Assembly: GCA_035263865.1 (NCBI GenBank)
Contig: DATFQX010000204.1
Span: 1 to 64,000, forward strand
Direction: 5' to 3'
DNA from: VAZQ01 sp035263865
Lineage (GTDB): Bacteria > Pseudomonadota > Alphaproteobacteria > Rhizobiales > Xanthobacteraceae
Length of the DNA stretch: 64,000 nt
Of the stretch, positions 49,477-58,215 are shown piece after piece; within the stretch, counting starts at the first letter, position 1, and every line of letters begins with the position of its first letter. The notes beneath the pieces are model-generated. The model saw nothing but the letters and a program-made list of their open reading frames with translations. It made no database searches and had not been told where the DNA came from. Both the position numbers and the translations under genes were made by a program.

Positions 49477-52395
49477 CTACTGAACGATCTGCGTGCGAAG
49501 CGCGAGACCGCCCTCGTTTCTCGCGCCATTGTCCTCCAAAAGCGCCTTGGCATCGTCCTCGCTCATCGGCTCACCGAAGCGCAAGCCCTGCGCGTACTCG
49601 CAACCGAGCTGAAAGAGCTCGACCGCATCAGAATCGGTGTCAGCGCCTTCGGCTACCACTTCCATGCCGAGGTCGTGCGCGAGCGCTATGATCGAACGCA
49701 GGATCACGGGGCGTGCTCCCTTGCCGTTGGTCCGCACGAAGGACTGATCGATCTTGATGAGATCGAACGGAAACCGCTGCAGATAGGCGAGCGAGGCGTG
49801 GCCACTCCCGAAGTCATCAAGCGCCAGCCCGGCGCCAAGATCGCGGATGCGCTGCAGCATCTGCGCCGAGTGCTCGGGATTTTCCATTACCAGCGATTCC
49901 GTGAGCTCCAGTTTGAGCGTGCCGCGCGCAAGGCCCGCCCGCGCGATGACCGTGCGCACATCGTGGATCAGGTCCTGCCGCAGCAGTTGACGCGATGACA
50001 TATTGATCGTGGCAAACAGCGGGTCGCGCCGGCGCATGGCGCGCTGCCAGCTGCTCAGCTGCCGCGCCGCGCGCTCGAGCACGAACATGCCGAGATCGAC
50101 GATGAGGCCAACCTCCTCGGCCATGGCGATGAACTCCGCAGGCGACGCATCGGCTGCTTTGGGATGCCTCCAGCGGGGCATCGCCTCGAAGCCTGCAATC
50201 GAACGATCCTCAAGGCGAACGATCGGCTGGTATAGGATGGCGATCTCCTCGCGCTCGAGTGCCCGCCGCAATTCGGATTCGAGCGTAACGCGGTCGCCCA
50301 GGCGCGACCGCATCGAGGCTTTGAACACTTCGATGCGGTCGCCGCCAATACGCTTGGCATGATACATCGCAAGCTCCGCATCCTTGAGAACCTCCTCCGT
50401 GCGGCGCGGCTCACTGTCGCGGAGCGCGACCCCGATTGAAGCGGTGAGAAAGAGCTCTCGGTCGTTGAATGTTATGGGGGCGCGCAGCGCTTTGCGCAGG
50501 GTCTCGGCAAAGCCGATGACGCGCTCGGTTTCGCGTTCCGACAGGAGGATAAGTGCGAACTGATCGCCTGCCAGGCGAGCGAGCGTGTCCTGAGATTTGA
50601 TCAAACGCCCAAGCCGCCGTGCCAACGTCAGCAGGATCGAATCGCCCACCGCAACGCCGAGCGAATCGTTGACCTGCTTGAATCGGTCGAGATCGATCAC
50701 CATCACCGTCGGCTCGATGGCGGAATCGGCTTTGGCGAATGCGATCACGCCCTCCAGCCGGTCGAGAAACAGCTCGCGGTTGGGCAAACCGGTCAGACTG
50801 TCGTGCACCGCGTCGTGGAGGAGCCGCTCCTCCGCATTCTTGAACTCGGTCACGTCGGTGAGGGTGCCGACGAGCCGCACCACCTCACCGTCCGAGCCCA
50901 CCACCGGCCGCGCCTTCAGCGTGAGCCACAGGTAATGGCCGTCAGGCGTGCGCAGGCGGAAGTCCTGGCTCAACCGCCCACGGCGTTGCTCGAGAACGCT
51001 GTCAAGCACGGCGCGGAATCGGTCGCGATCAAGCGGGTGCAACACATCCAACCAACGTGCCGCCGGGCCCTCGAGCGAGCCGCGCTTGAGCCCGAGCAGC
51101 GTCTCGGTCTCCGGGCTCGTGAAGACTTTGTCGGCGGAGACGTCCCAGTCCCAGATCATGTCCCCGGCACCAGTGAGCGCGAGCGCGCGACGCTCGACGT
51201 CGGAGACGATGCCGCTGGTCACGCCGCCGGCGAAGGCGTGCTGCATCACCGTAAATCCGATCAGCATCACGATCAGCACTAGCCCACCGAGCAGGGCCGG
51301 GCCGACGATGTCATTAGTGATGACGGCGCTGACCGCAAGCGCGGCCGTGATCACCCACAGCACGAGCAACAGCCATGTCGGGATCAAGAGGACGGCGCGG
51401 TCGAAACCATGGAACGAGAGATAGACGACCAGGGCGAAGCCCAGCAAAGCGACGACAAAGAGTGACACGCGTGCGATACCCGAGGCGATCGGCGGCTCGT
51501 AGAGCGCGAGCGCAACGAGCGCCGCAAGGAAGGCAAGCCAGGCCACAGTGATGTGGGCGTAGCGCACGTGCCAGCGATTGAGATTGAGATAGGCGAAAAG
51601 GAATACGATGAGCGTCGCGGCCAGGATCGCCTCGCCCGACGCACGCCAGATTTGCTCGGAATCCGGCGAGAGCGCGAACACCTTGCCCCAAAAGCCGAAG
51701 TCGATGCCGATATAGACGAGGACCGCCCAACCCAGCGCTGCGGCGGCCGGGAACATCATACTGCCTTTGACGACGAACAGAATGGTTAGGAATAGCGCCA
51801 GCAATCCGGCGATTCCGATAACGATGCCGTGGTAAAGGGTGATGCTGTTGACCTTGTCCTTATAGGCTTCGGGTTGCCATAGATAGAGCTGGTTGAGCTT
51901 GTCGGTACGCAGCTCGAGCACATAGGTCATCACGCTGCCCGGATCGAGCGTGATGCGGAAGATGTCTGCGGTAGCGCTGTCTTGACGTTCGGGACGTTCC
52001 CCACTCGAAGTGATGCTGGCAACGCGGGAGCGGCCGAGATCGGGCCAAAACACGCCCGAGCCGACCATGCGGTAGTGCGGCACGACGATCAGCCGCTCGA
52101 TCTGTTCGTCGCCGGAATTGGCGAGCGCAAAGACAGCCCAATTGGTGTTTCCCTCGCGCGCGCGCACGTCCATGCGGCGGATGATTCCGTCAGGTCCGGG
52201 AGCGGCAGAGACGAGCAGGCGGTCGGCGTCGGTGCGATAGCGCTCGGCAGAGTCGGTGAGGTCAATCGCCTGCGCATCGGTGCGCACATTGATCGCCTCC
52301 ACCGCGCGTGCGGAAGAGGCGCCCAGGGCAAGCAAGATCAACAGCGCCCTGACGCAGGCGCGGACAAGCTGCAACCGACGTCCTCCCAGCTCCAC
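49477..52395 (-). CDS. membrane GGDEF/EAL-type protein with degenerate signature motifs
   Basis: About 972 residues. GTG 52395 is preferred (GAGGGGG upstream); TTG 52374 behind GGGAGGA also fits, and the longest frame starts at TTG 52449. After a signal peptide (LVRACVRALLILLALGASSA-RA) comes a periplasmic 7TMR-DISM-like domain, then seven hydrophobic helices (about 190-400), a PAS domain (GDMIWDWDVSADKVFTSPET), a GGDEF domain and an EAL domain. The GGDEF motif reads AGDQF and EAL reads EAM (GFEAMPRWRHP), while DDFGSGHASLAYLQRFP and KIDQSFV are normal. The cyclase is therefore probably inactive and phosphodiesterase activity uncertain. Confidence 0.9.
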   Translation of the reverse strand: MELGGRRLQLVRACVRALLILLALGASSARAVEAINVRTDAQAIDLTDSAERYRTDADRLLVSAAPGPDGIIRRMDVRAREGNTNWAVFALANSGDEQIERLIVVPHYRMVGSGVFWPDLGRSRVASITSSGERPERQDSATADIFRITLDPGSVMTYVLELRTDKLNQLYLWQPEAYKDKVNSITLYHGIVIGIAGLLALFLTILFVVKGSMMFPAAAALGWAVLVYIGIDFGFWGKVFALSPDSEQIWRASGEAILAATLIVFLFAYLNLNRWHVRYAHITVAWLAFLAALVALALYEPPIASGIARVSLFVVALLGFALVVYLSFHGFDRAVLLIPTWLLLVLWVITAALAVSAVITNDIVGPALLGGLVLIVMLIGFTVMQHAFAGGVTSGIVSDVERRALALTGAGDMIWDWDVSADKVFTSPETETLLGLKRGSLEGPAARWLDVLHPLDRDRFRAVLDSVLEQRRGRLSQDFRLRTPDGHYLWLTLKARPVVGSDGEVVRLVGTLTDVTEFKNAEERLLHDAVHDSLTGLPNRELFLDRLEGVIAFAKADSAIEPTVMVIDLDRFKQVNDSLGVAVGDSILLTLARRLGRLIKSQDTLARLAGDQFALILLSERETERVIGFAETLRKALRAPITFNDRELFLTASIGVALRDSEPRRTEEVLKDAELAMYHAKRIGGDRIEVFKASMRSRLGDRVTLESELRRALEREEIAILYQPIVRLEDRSIAGFEAMPRWRHPKAADASPAEFIAMAEEVGLIVDLGMFVLERAARQLSSWQRAMRRRDPLFATINMSSRQLLRQDLIHDVRTVIARAGLARGTLKLELTESLVMENPEHSAQMLQRIRDLGAGLALDDFGSGHASLAYLQRFPFDLIKIDQSFVRTNGKGARPVILRSIIALAHDLGMEVVAEGADTDSDAVELFQLGCEYAQGLRFGEPMSEDDAKALLEDNGARNEGGLALRTQIVQ

Positions 52396-52557
52396 CCCTG
52401 TCGACCCCCTCGCCGGGCTTTCGCCGGAGTGACTCAAGGCCCGAGGCAAGCGAGCTTTACGTCGATTTACGTCGATTTCGCGGCCCGCGAGGCCTGCGCA
52501 AGGATGCGAAAGCGCCTGCGAGAGAGTCGCCCGAGCAAGAGCGAAAACCCAACGATT

Positions 52558-53566
52558 TCAGAGCATTGTAAGGCTCAGAACGATCTTGCCGATATGCGCG
52601 CTCGTGTCCATGCGCGCGTGTGCGGCAGACGCCTGGATGAACGGGAAGGTGCTGTCGATCAACGGCCTGACCTTTCCCGCGGCGATCAGCGGCAGCACAT
52701 GCGTCTCGAAGGCCTTCGCGATCGCGCCCTTGTCGGCGACCGAGCGCGCGCGCACCGTCGAGCCGGTGTGGGTAAGCCGCTTGAGCATGATGCGGCGGAA
52801 ATCGACGCTCGCTTTGGAGCCGCCCTGAAAGGCGATTTGCACCAACGCGCCCCTCCACGGCGGCAGCCTGGTAATTGCGCTCGATGTAGTCGCCGCCGAC
52901 CATGTCGAGAACGACGTCGGCATCCCTGCCGTTGCTGGCGGTCTTGGCCGCGGCGACGAAATCTTCCGCCTTATAGTTAATGGCGAGGTCGGCGCCGAGG
53001 CGGCGGCAGGCGTCGCACTTTTCCGCCGAACCGGCCGTGGCAAAAACGCGGGCGCCGAATGCTTTGGTGAGCTGGATCGCGGCGGTCCCGATGCCCGAAG
53101 AGCCGCCGTGGACGAGTAGGGTCTCGCCTGCCCTTAACCGGCCGCGCTCGAAGGCGTTGTGCCACACGGTGAAAAAGGTCTCGGGGATGGCCGCAGCGGC
53201 GACGAGCGTGAGTCCCGCAGGGATCGGCAGCGCGTGAGTTTCATGCGCGGCGCAGTATTCGGCATAGCCGCCGCCAACAACCAGCGCCATGACGCTGTCG
53301 CCGAGCTTCCAGCGCGTCGCACCGGCACCCAGCGCAACCACCTCGCCCGCGATCTCGAGACCTGGGATATCGGTCGCGCCGGCGGGCGGTGGATATAGGC
53401 CTTGGCGCTGCATCACGTCCGGCCGGTTGACGCCCGCGGCCGCGACCTTCACCAGCACCTCGCGTTCACTGGGGCGAGGTAGCGGGCGTTGCTCGGGGAC
53501 GAGCATGTCTGCTTCGCCGGGCGCACGGATCGCGATCGCGGTCATCTGAGCGGGCAAAGCGGGCAT
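52558..53566 (-). pseudogene. NADPH:quinone oxidoreductase (PIG3-like), single-base frameshift
   Basis: From ATG 53566 the frame encodes a zinc-free quinone oxidoreductase: VLVKVAAAGVNRPDVMQRQG, DIPGLEIAGEVVALGAGATR, TLLVHGGSSGIGTAAIQLTK, DVVLDMVGGDYIERNYQAA. Near 52846-52850 one extra base (coding strand GGGCGC-G-TTGGTG) shifts the frame; the -1 frame continues perfectly with LVQIAFQGGSKASVDFRRIM and IDSTFPFIQASAAHARMDTS to TGA at 52558. Without the insertion the product would be about 335 residues, normal for the family. It may be a recent pseudogene or an assembly error. Confidence 0.85.
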
Positions 53567-53680
53567 GGCAAAAGTCCTTGGCTGACACGGCTTGCCGCGC
53601 TTTGCTTAATTGGGAGAGGCGGATGTGACAATGGCTGCGTCGAAGGCTATTTTCGTGAAACTCTCGAGCGGAGGCGAGCG

Positions 53681-53875
53681 ATGCCGGTAGTGGACGAAGA
53701 CGACCGACCGAAGAAAAAAGTCGTGCACGAGATCGGCCAAGATCTCGCGCTGCTCTCAATCAAGGAGCTTGAAGAGCGCATCGCGGTTCTCAAGGAGGAA
53801 ATCGGCCGCCTGCAAGCGGCAATCGGCAGCAAGCAGGGCTCGCGCACCGTCGCCGACCAGTTCTTCAAGAAGTGA
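53681..53875 (+). CDS. DUF1192 family protein (64 aa)
   Basis: A small protein with ATG 53681 and GGAGGCG upstream. PVVDEDDRPKKKVVHEIGQD then LSIKELEERIAVLKEEIGRL is the DUF1192 pattern: a short helical coiled-coil near residues 25-50, ending TVADQFFKK. The family is universal in Hyphomicrobiales, and I know of no function. It lies between the frameshifted oxidoreductase and the small-RNA/rcdA region. Confidence 0.88.
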   Translation: MPVVDEDDRPKKKVVHEIGQDLALLSIKELEERIAVLKEEIGRLQAAIGSKQGSRTVADQFFKK

Positions 53876-53962
53876 GCCAGCCCAGCGTTCCACTGCGTGC
53901 GCTGCGGGCGGTCTAGCATTGGCTGAGCAGAGTCCGTTGGGAGCAGTAAATTGTTTAAAATC

Positions 53963-53977
53963 TTAAGACCTTGTTAA
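53963..53977. promoter_or_regulatory. CtrA-box-like element, TTAA-N7-TTAA
   Basis: TTAA at 53963-53966 and TTAA at 53974-53977, with seven bases between, match the CtrA half-sites (consensus TTAA-N7-TTAAC). I saw no other pair with this spacing in the window. The second half overlaps a possible -35 (TTGTTA, 53971-53976) about 25 bases before the presumed start of the small RNA. CtrA is the essential cell-cycle regulator of this order, and rcdA, its degradation adaptor, lies downstream. Confidence 0.55.
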
Positions 53978-53997
53978 GCTTTCACGATCATTACTGG

Positions 53998-54091
53998 TGG
54001 CGTCCATCTTCTGGACATTGAGTGGCTCCTGTCCACTCTGTTTGACGCCTCCCTGTTAGAACTTCGAGCCGCCGTTCGGCGGCTCTTTTTT
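53998..54091 (+). ncRNA. structured small-RNA candidate between DUF1192 and rcdA
   Basis: About 94 nt with four pairings seen directly: GGCGTC (53999-54004) with GACGCC (54044-54049); GTCCA-TCTTC-TGGAC (54002-54016); GAGTGG-CTCCTGT-CCACTC (54020-54038); and the terminator GAGCCGCC-GTTC-GGCGGCTC plus T6 (54066-54091). The first two share three bases, so they alternate or the outer stem is shorter. The loop CTCCT and the single strand GCCTCCCTG are anti-Shine-Dalgarno-like, as in rhizobial trans-acting RNAs. The 3' part recalls the suhB/mmgR (alpha-r8) RNA, but this is from memory. The preceding gene stops 120 bp upstream, so a separate promoter is likely. Confidence 0.65.
54066..54091 (+). terminator. 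strong rho-independent terminator
   Basis: A perfect 8-bp GC-rich stem, GAGCCGCC/GGCGGCTC, with a GTTC loop is followed by six T. It ends the small-RNA candidate and separates it from rcdA, which starts 194 bp further on. Confidence 0.9.
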
Positions 54092-54284
54092 CGTCGCCCC
54101 GTTCGCGCGAATGAGATCGCGTTTCCCGATCTGTTCTCGCCCCCGCGAAGCGTAGCCGTCCGGCAACTATGCGTGAAGCTTTGTTCGGCCGGCGCTGGAC
54201 AGGGATCGGCGCCTGCGCGATGATTCCGCTCTCGCCAGGGGCTGGCGCAAAAGCAAAAACGTGTGCGTAGCGTGAGGCGTGGAC

Positions 54285-54794
54285 ATGTCCGAGAAGTCGG
54301 TCAATCCGGCTGTTTCGTTCGGCGAAAGGCTCGCGGCTTCACAAGCTTTCGCCGACCTATTCCGCGACGGCATGGCGCTAGTTGAGCAGACGGCAGCGTA
54401 TCTCGACGGCCCAGGCCGTCAGGAATCGAAAAAGCTTTCCCGCAGCGCCGCACTCGCTTATGCGACCGAGAGCATGCGGCTAACCACCCGGCTCATGCAG
54501 CTTGCGTCCTGGCTTCTGCTCCATCGCGCCGTCAAGGAGGGCGAAATGACGCTCGCCCAAGCCAACAAGGAAAAGGCCAAGGTGAAGCTCGCAGGTGCCG
54601 AGCACAACGACGAGCACAACATCAAGCTTTTACCGGAACGCCTGCGTCTGCTGATCGAGCGATCCAAGGCGCTGCAAAGAGCTGTGCGCCGGCTCGATAC
54701 CACCATGCACGCAACTCCCAGCCGCGCCGATCGCGCCAATCCGGTCGAGCGCCAGATCGACCTGCTGAAAGCCGCGTTCGAGCAGGAGCGATAA
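54285..54794 (+). CDS. rcdA: DUF1465 protein, RcdA-like regulator of CtrA degradation
   Basis: ATG 54285 (GTGAGG upstream) gives 169 residues, all helical and without enzyme motifs, as in Caulobacter RcdA, a three-helix dimer of the DUF1465 family. Conserved stretches are FADLFRDGMALVEQTAAYLD and ATESMRLTTRLMQLASWLLL, with HRAVKEGEMTLAQANKEKAK after; the C-terminal tail DRANPVERQIDLLKAAFEQE is also typical. RcdA helps deliver CtrA to the ClpXP protease. A CtrA-box lies about 310 bp upstream, beyond the small RNA and its terminator, so direct control of this gene by that box is doubtful. The family link is recalled, not searched. Confidence 0.8.
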   Translation: MSEKSVNPAVSFGERLAASQAFADLFRDGMALVEQTAAYLDGPGRQESKKLSRSAALAYATESMRLTTRLMQLASWLLLHRAVKEGEMTLAQANKEKAKVKLAGAEHNDEHNIKLLPERLRLLIERSKALQRAVRRLDTTMHATPSRADRANPVERQIDLLKAAFEQER

Positions 54795-54881
54795 TCGCGC
54801 ATCGGTCGATAGGCTGGTGCGAATAACTAGCGCGCCAAGCCCGCTTCACTGTGTCGAACGGCACGCAAGCCGGAGACAGAG

Positions 54882-57107
54882 TTAGGTGGATTGCCGGTCC
54901 CACGCTGCCTTTAGCCGCTCTGGTATGAACGGAACTGTACGCAGCCGTACGCCGCACGCATCGTGGATGGCATTGGCGAGCGCAGCACCGACCGGCGTGC
55001 AGGCCGCTTCGCCGGCGCCCACTGGAGGCACGGTCGGACGGTCGATCAGTTCAATTTCGAGCTTGGGAGCTTCCGAGAAGGTGAGGATCGGATAGGTGGA
55101 CCAATCGACGCTCAGCACGCGTGAGCGATCGAATTTCACTTCTTCCTTCAGTGCCCGACTTAGCGTCTGCAAGATGCAGCCCTCGACCTGCGCCCGTACC
55201 CCGTTCGGGTTGATGATCTGGCCGCAGTCATGCACGCAAGTGACACGTTCGACCGTGATCTTTCCGGTCGACCGCTCGACCGCCACCTCCATGCCCATCG
55301 CGACATAAGTTTCGTCGTGCTTGTAATGGACATACGCGAGGCCGCGTCCGCGTGCGATCGGCGCATCTTTGTCGGGACCTGGTGAAGGCCGAGGTTGCCA
55401 CTTCATCAAAGCGGCTGTGCGTTTGATGACCTCAAGGCCACGCGCATCGCTGAGGCCGCGCGATCGAAACTCGACAGGATCAACTCGCGCGGCGGCAGCT
55501 AATTCATCGATAAAGCTTTCGACGGCGAAGCAGTTCGCCGGTTTGCCTGGTGAACGTAGCGGGGCGGGGCGCAGTGGCGCGTCTTTCAGCCAGTGCACAA
55601 GCACCTTTACGTTGTCGGCAGCATAGGGCGGATCGGCATTCTGCGAGATCAGGCCGGCATTGAGACCGCGTACTTGGTCGAGGCCGGCAGCCTCGGGCCC
55701 GAGCAGGGGAATGTTGGGCAACCCTCGCGTCGCTTGCGGCAGCCACATCTCGACGCGCCAGGCGAGGATGCGGTCGTCAGCCACTGCGCCGGAAATGTCT
55801 AGGAGTTGGGGAGGACCTTTGGGGTCCCATCCGTGCTCGTCCTGACGCGACCATTGCACGCGAACCGGCCGTCCGACAGCGCGCGAAACAATCGCGGCGT
55901 CGGCTGCTGCATCCTCATGCCCGTTCATGCCGTAGCAGCCGGCGCCCTCGAGATAGATGAGCCGTACCTTTTCCGGCGGCAAACCGAGGAATCTGGCAAA
56001 GCTTCGGCGATTGCCATGCGTGCCTTGCGACGCAGTCCAAATCGTCGCGCTATCAGCGCGCACATCGGCCACTGCGCAGGAGGGGCCGAGTGAGGCGTGG
56101 CTTTGCATCGGCCAGAAGTAACTAGCGGCGATCGTCTTTGCCCCCTTCGGGAGGGGCAACTCCGGCGCTCCCTTGTTGACCAAGAGTTCGTCAGTAATCT
56201 CGGCAGCGTTGCGCAGCGTTGCCTCAAGCCTGTCCTGTTCTGGCAAGCCAGACCACTCGCTCCATTGTGCACGAAGCGCGCGCGGGGCGCGCACCGTCAT
56301 CCACTCGTCGGGAGCAACAACCGCCAGAAAATCCTTGATGCGCACGACTTTCGCGCCGAGGTTCTCGGCTGTCGATTCGTCAACCGATATGAGCTTGCCG
56401 CCGATCGCCGGGGGCCGGATCACTCGGGCGTGCAGCATCCCGGGCACAGTGAAATCGTGAACGTAAATGTTGGCGCCAGTGCATTTGGCCGGTACGTCCG
56501 GCCGTGGGAGAGGCTTGCCGACGATGGTGTACGTGGAGGGATCTTTGAGTGGCGCTTTGGGATCAATTTTCAGGTCGAAGCGGCGCTCTCCGATCAAGGT
56601 TGCAAAGGAAATGCCGGCCCCGCCTGCTTTCGGCTGTACTTGGCCGTCAACCGCAACGAGATCTTCGGGCTTGCTGCCGAGGCGTTGTGCAGCGAGTTCG
56701 ATGAGTGCTTTACGCGCCGTCGTGGCAGCTTGCCTAATCTGCACGCCACCGCGCTGGATACCGCTCGACCCGGAGGTCCGCCCTTGATCAGGGGTGAGGG
56801 CTGTATCGCCCTCCACATATTTGATTTTCTCTACGCCGATGCCGAGTTCCTCGGCCGCCATTTGTCGGATGGCAATCCGCAAGCCTTGCCCCAGATCAAC
56901 CTTGCCGCAGAATACCGTCACGGTGCCATCGCCATTCACGGCAAAGAAACCGTCCACCTCCTTCGGATCGAGGATGCGTGGCGAACTGCCGCCATCTTGT
57001 GCGAAAAGATCAACGCAACGGCTGCTCGATGCAAAGGCGATGGTGAGCGCGCCACCCTTGAGGACGGCGCGGCGGGACACACGAGGCGGCCTCACGGGGA
57101 CGGTCAT
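54882..57107 (-). CDS. molybdenum hydroxylase large subunit (isoquinoline 1-oxidoreductase beta-like)
   Basis: ATG 57107 gives 741 residues, with a twin-arginine signal: SRRAVLKGGALTIAF. This is the xanthine-dehydrogenase/IorB family, working in the periplasm: VFCGKVDLGQGLRIAIRQMA, GRTSGSSGIQRGGVQIRQAA, KCTGANIYVHDFTVPGMLHA and SYFWPMQSHASLGPSCAVAD bind the Mo-pterin; VGAGEAACTPVGAALANAIH near the end carries the catalytic Glu. It hydroxylates N-heterocycles or aldehydes. The small subunit is encoded just upstream with one base between stop and start. The electron acceptor (a cytochrome) is not encoded nearby. The substrate is unknown. Confidence 0.92.
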   Translation of the reverse strand: MTVPVRPPRVSRRAVLKGGALTIAFASSSRCVDLFAQDGGSSPRILDPKEVDGFFAVNGDGTVTVFCGKVDLGQGLRIAIRQMAAEELGIGVEKIKYVEGDTALTPDQGRTSGSSGIQRGGVQIRQAATTARKALIELAAQRLGSKPEDLVAVDGQVQPKAGGAGISFATLIGERRFDLKIDPKAPLKDPSTYTIVGKPLPRPDVPAKCTGANIYVHDFTVPGMLHARVIRPPAIGGKLISVDESTAENLGAKVVRIKDFLAVVAPDEWMTVRAPRALRAQWSEWSGLPEQDRLEATLRNAAEITDELLVNKGAPELPLPKGAKTIAASYFWPMQSHASLGPSCAVADVRADSATIWTASQGTHGNRRSFARFLGLPPEKVRLIYLEGAGCYGMNGHEDAAADAAIVSRAVGRPVRVQWSRQDEHGWDPKGPPQLLDISGAVADDRILAWRVEMWLPQATRGLPNIPLLGPEAAGLDQVRGLNAGLISQNADPPYAADNVKVLVHWLKDAPLRPAPLRSPGKPANCFAVESFIDELAAAARVDPVEFRSRGLSDARGLEVIKRTAALMKWQPRPSPGPDKDAPIARGRGLAYVHYKHDETYVAMGMEVAVERSTGKITVERVTCVHDCGQIINPNGVRAQVEGCILQTLSRALKEEVKFDRSRVLSVDWSTYPILTFSEAPKLEIELIDRPTVPPVGAGEAACTPVGAALANAIHDACGVRLRTVPFIPERLKAAWDRQST

Positions 57108-57108
57108 C

Positions 57109-57573
57109 TCAGCCTCCCGCACCCGACGCGGCCATGACGGCTCGGACAACTCGGACGTGAGTGCTGCAGCGGCACAGATTCCCATCGAGCGCGGAGCGAA
57201 CTTCGTCTTCGGTGGGCTTGGCTGTCTGGGCGAGCAGCGCAACGGCACTCATGATCATACCGCTCGTGCAGTAGCCGCATTGCGGCACTTGCTCTTTAAT
57301 GAAGGCGGCCTGGACCGGGTGCGGTGATGAACTCGAGCCCAAGCCTTCGAGCGTTGTTACTGCCCTATCGCGCACGTCCGCTATGGTCGTTTGGCAGGAT
57401 CGGGCAGCCCTTCCTTCGATCAAAACCGTGCAGGCGCCGCACTGTCCCAGCCCGCATCCGAACTTGGCGGCAGTCAGCCCAAGGCCGCGCAAGACGTAGA
57501 GTAGCGGCTTATCGGGATCGGACGACTCGACCGAGCGCGTGAAGCCATTGATGCGGACCGTATAGCTGTCCAT
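57109..57573 (-). CDS. 2Fe-2S subunit of the molybdenum hydroxylase (IorA-like)
   Basis: ATG 57573 gives 154 residues with GGAGGGG 9 bases upstream; the longest frame starts with a TTG at 57591. The plant-type cluster loop is FGCGLGQCGACTVLIEGRAA-RSC (Cys near 41, 46, 49, 61). The second cluster reads QCGYCTSGMIMSAVALLAQT with GNLCRCSTHVRVVRAV. It passes electrons out of the molybdenum centre. It is cotranscribed with the large subunit downstream. Confidence 0.94.
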   Translation of the reverse strand: MDSYTVRINGFTRSVESSDPDKPLLYVLRGLGLTAAKFGCGLGQCGACTVLIEGRAARSCQTTIADVRDRAVTTLEGLGSSSSPHPVQAAFIKEQVPQCGYCTSGMIMSAVALLAQTAKPTEDEVRSALDGNLCRCSTHVRVVRAVMAASGAGG

Positions 57574-57799
57574 GTGACTCTTCCCCTCCAACAGCCGGTT
57601 ACCGTGATCCTATCGCTGTTACGCTTTGGTGGTAAAGGCGAGGAGCGTGGCCGACCTGCCGGCAGCATTTCGCCGTGGTGGCGAATTTGGCGGCCATGAC
57701 ATGCCCGCGGGAGACGCGCAGCTGACGCCCTCTTGGCGGACCGTGCTGTAAAAAAACTCTCGCGGGGCAGAGATTTGACGCGCCAAGTGGACGTACGCG

Positions 57800-58027
57800 C
57801 TATTTCTTGAGCCCGATGCCTGCGAATTTCTTCTGGAACCGCGACAGACGACCGCCTCGGTCTACTAGTTGCTGCTGACCGCCGGTCCAGGCCGGATGCG
57901 ACTTCGGGTCGATGTCGAGGTGCAGGGTGTCGCCTTGCTTGCCCCAGGTGCTGCGGGTGGTGAATTCGGTGCCATCGGTCATCACCACCTTGATAGTGTG
58001 ATAATCCGGATGCAGGTCGGGCTTCAT
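57800..58027 (-). CDS. rpmE: 50S ribosomal protein L31
   Basis: ATG 58027 gives 75 residues: MKPDLHPDYHTIKVVMTDGT, then STWGKQGDTLHLDIDPKSHP and AWTGGQQQLVDRGGRLSRF. There is no C-x-x-C zinc pair, so this is the zinc-free form usual in alphaproteobacteria. It diverges from the ABC exporter gene; the 188-bp gap must hold both promoters. The neighbourhood with rcdA is conserved in the order. Confidence 0.96.
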   Translation of the reverse strand: MKPDLHPDYHTIKVVMTDGTEFTTRSTWGKQGDTLHLDIDPKSHPAWTGGQQQLVDRGGRLSRFQKKFAGIGLKK

Positions 58028-58215
58028 GGCATTCATCCTGCGCGTGTTGCGCGGGCCTTGAGCTGAGGCATTAAGAGGCCGCGGCTCTATAGCTTAGCCC
58101 GACAGCGGAAACAAGCCGCAGCCAGAGGGGGCCCGCGTCCGATTGCCACCCGCCATGCCACGAGGCATTGTCGCGCGGCTTCGGCCGCTGTCCTGGTTCC
58201 AAATGGCCCGTTGAA

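Noticed and set aside
53998..54065. Reading the sRNA region as a small coding gene
   Set aside because: No start with ribosome site and frame across it; stems and terminator explain the sequence better.
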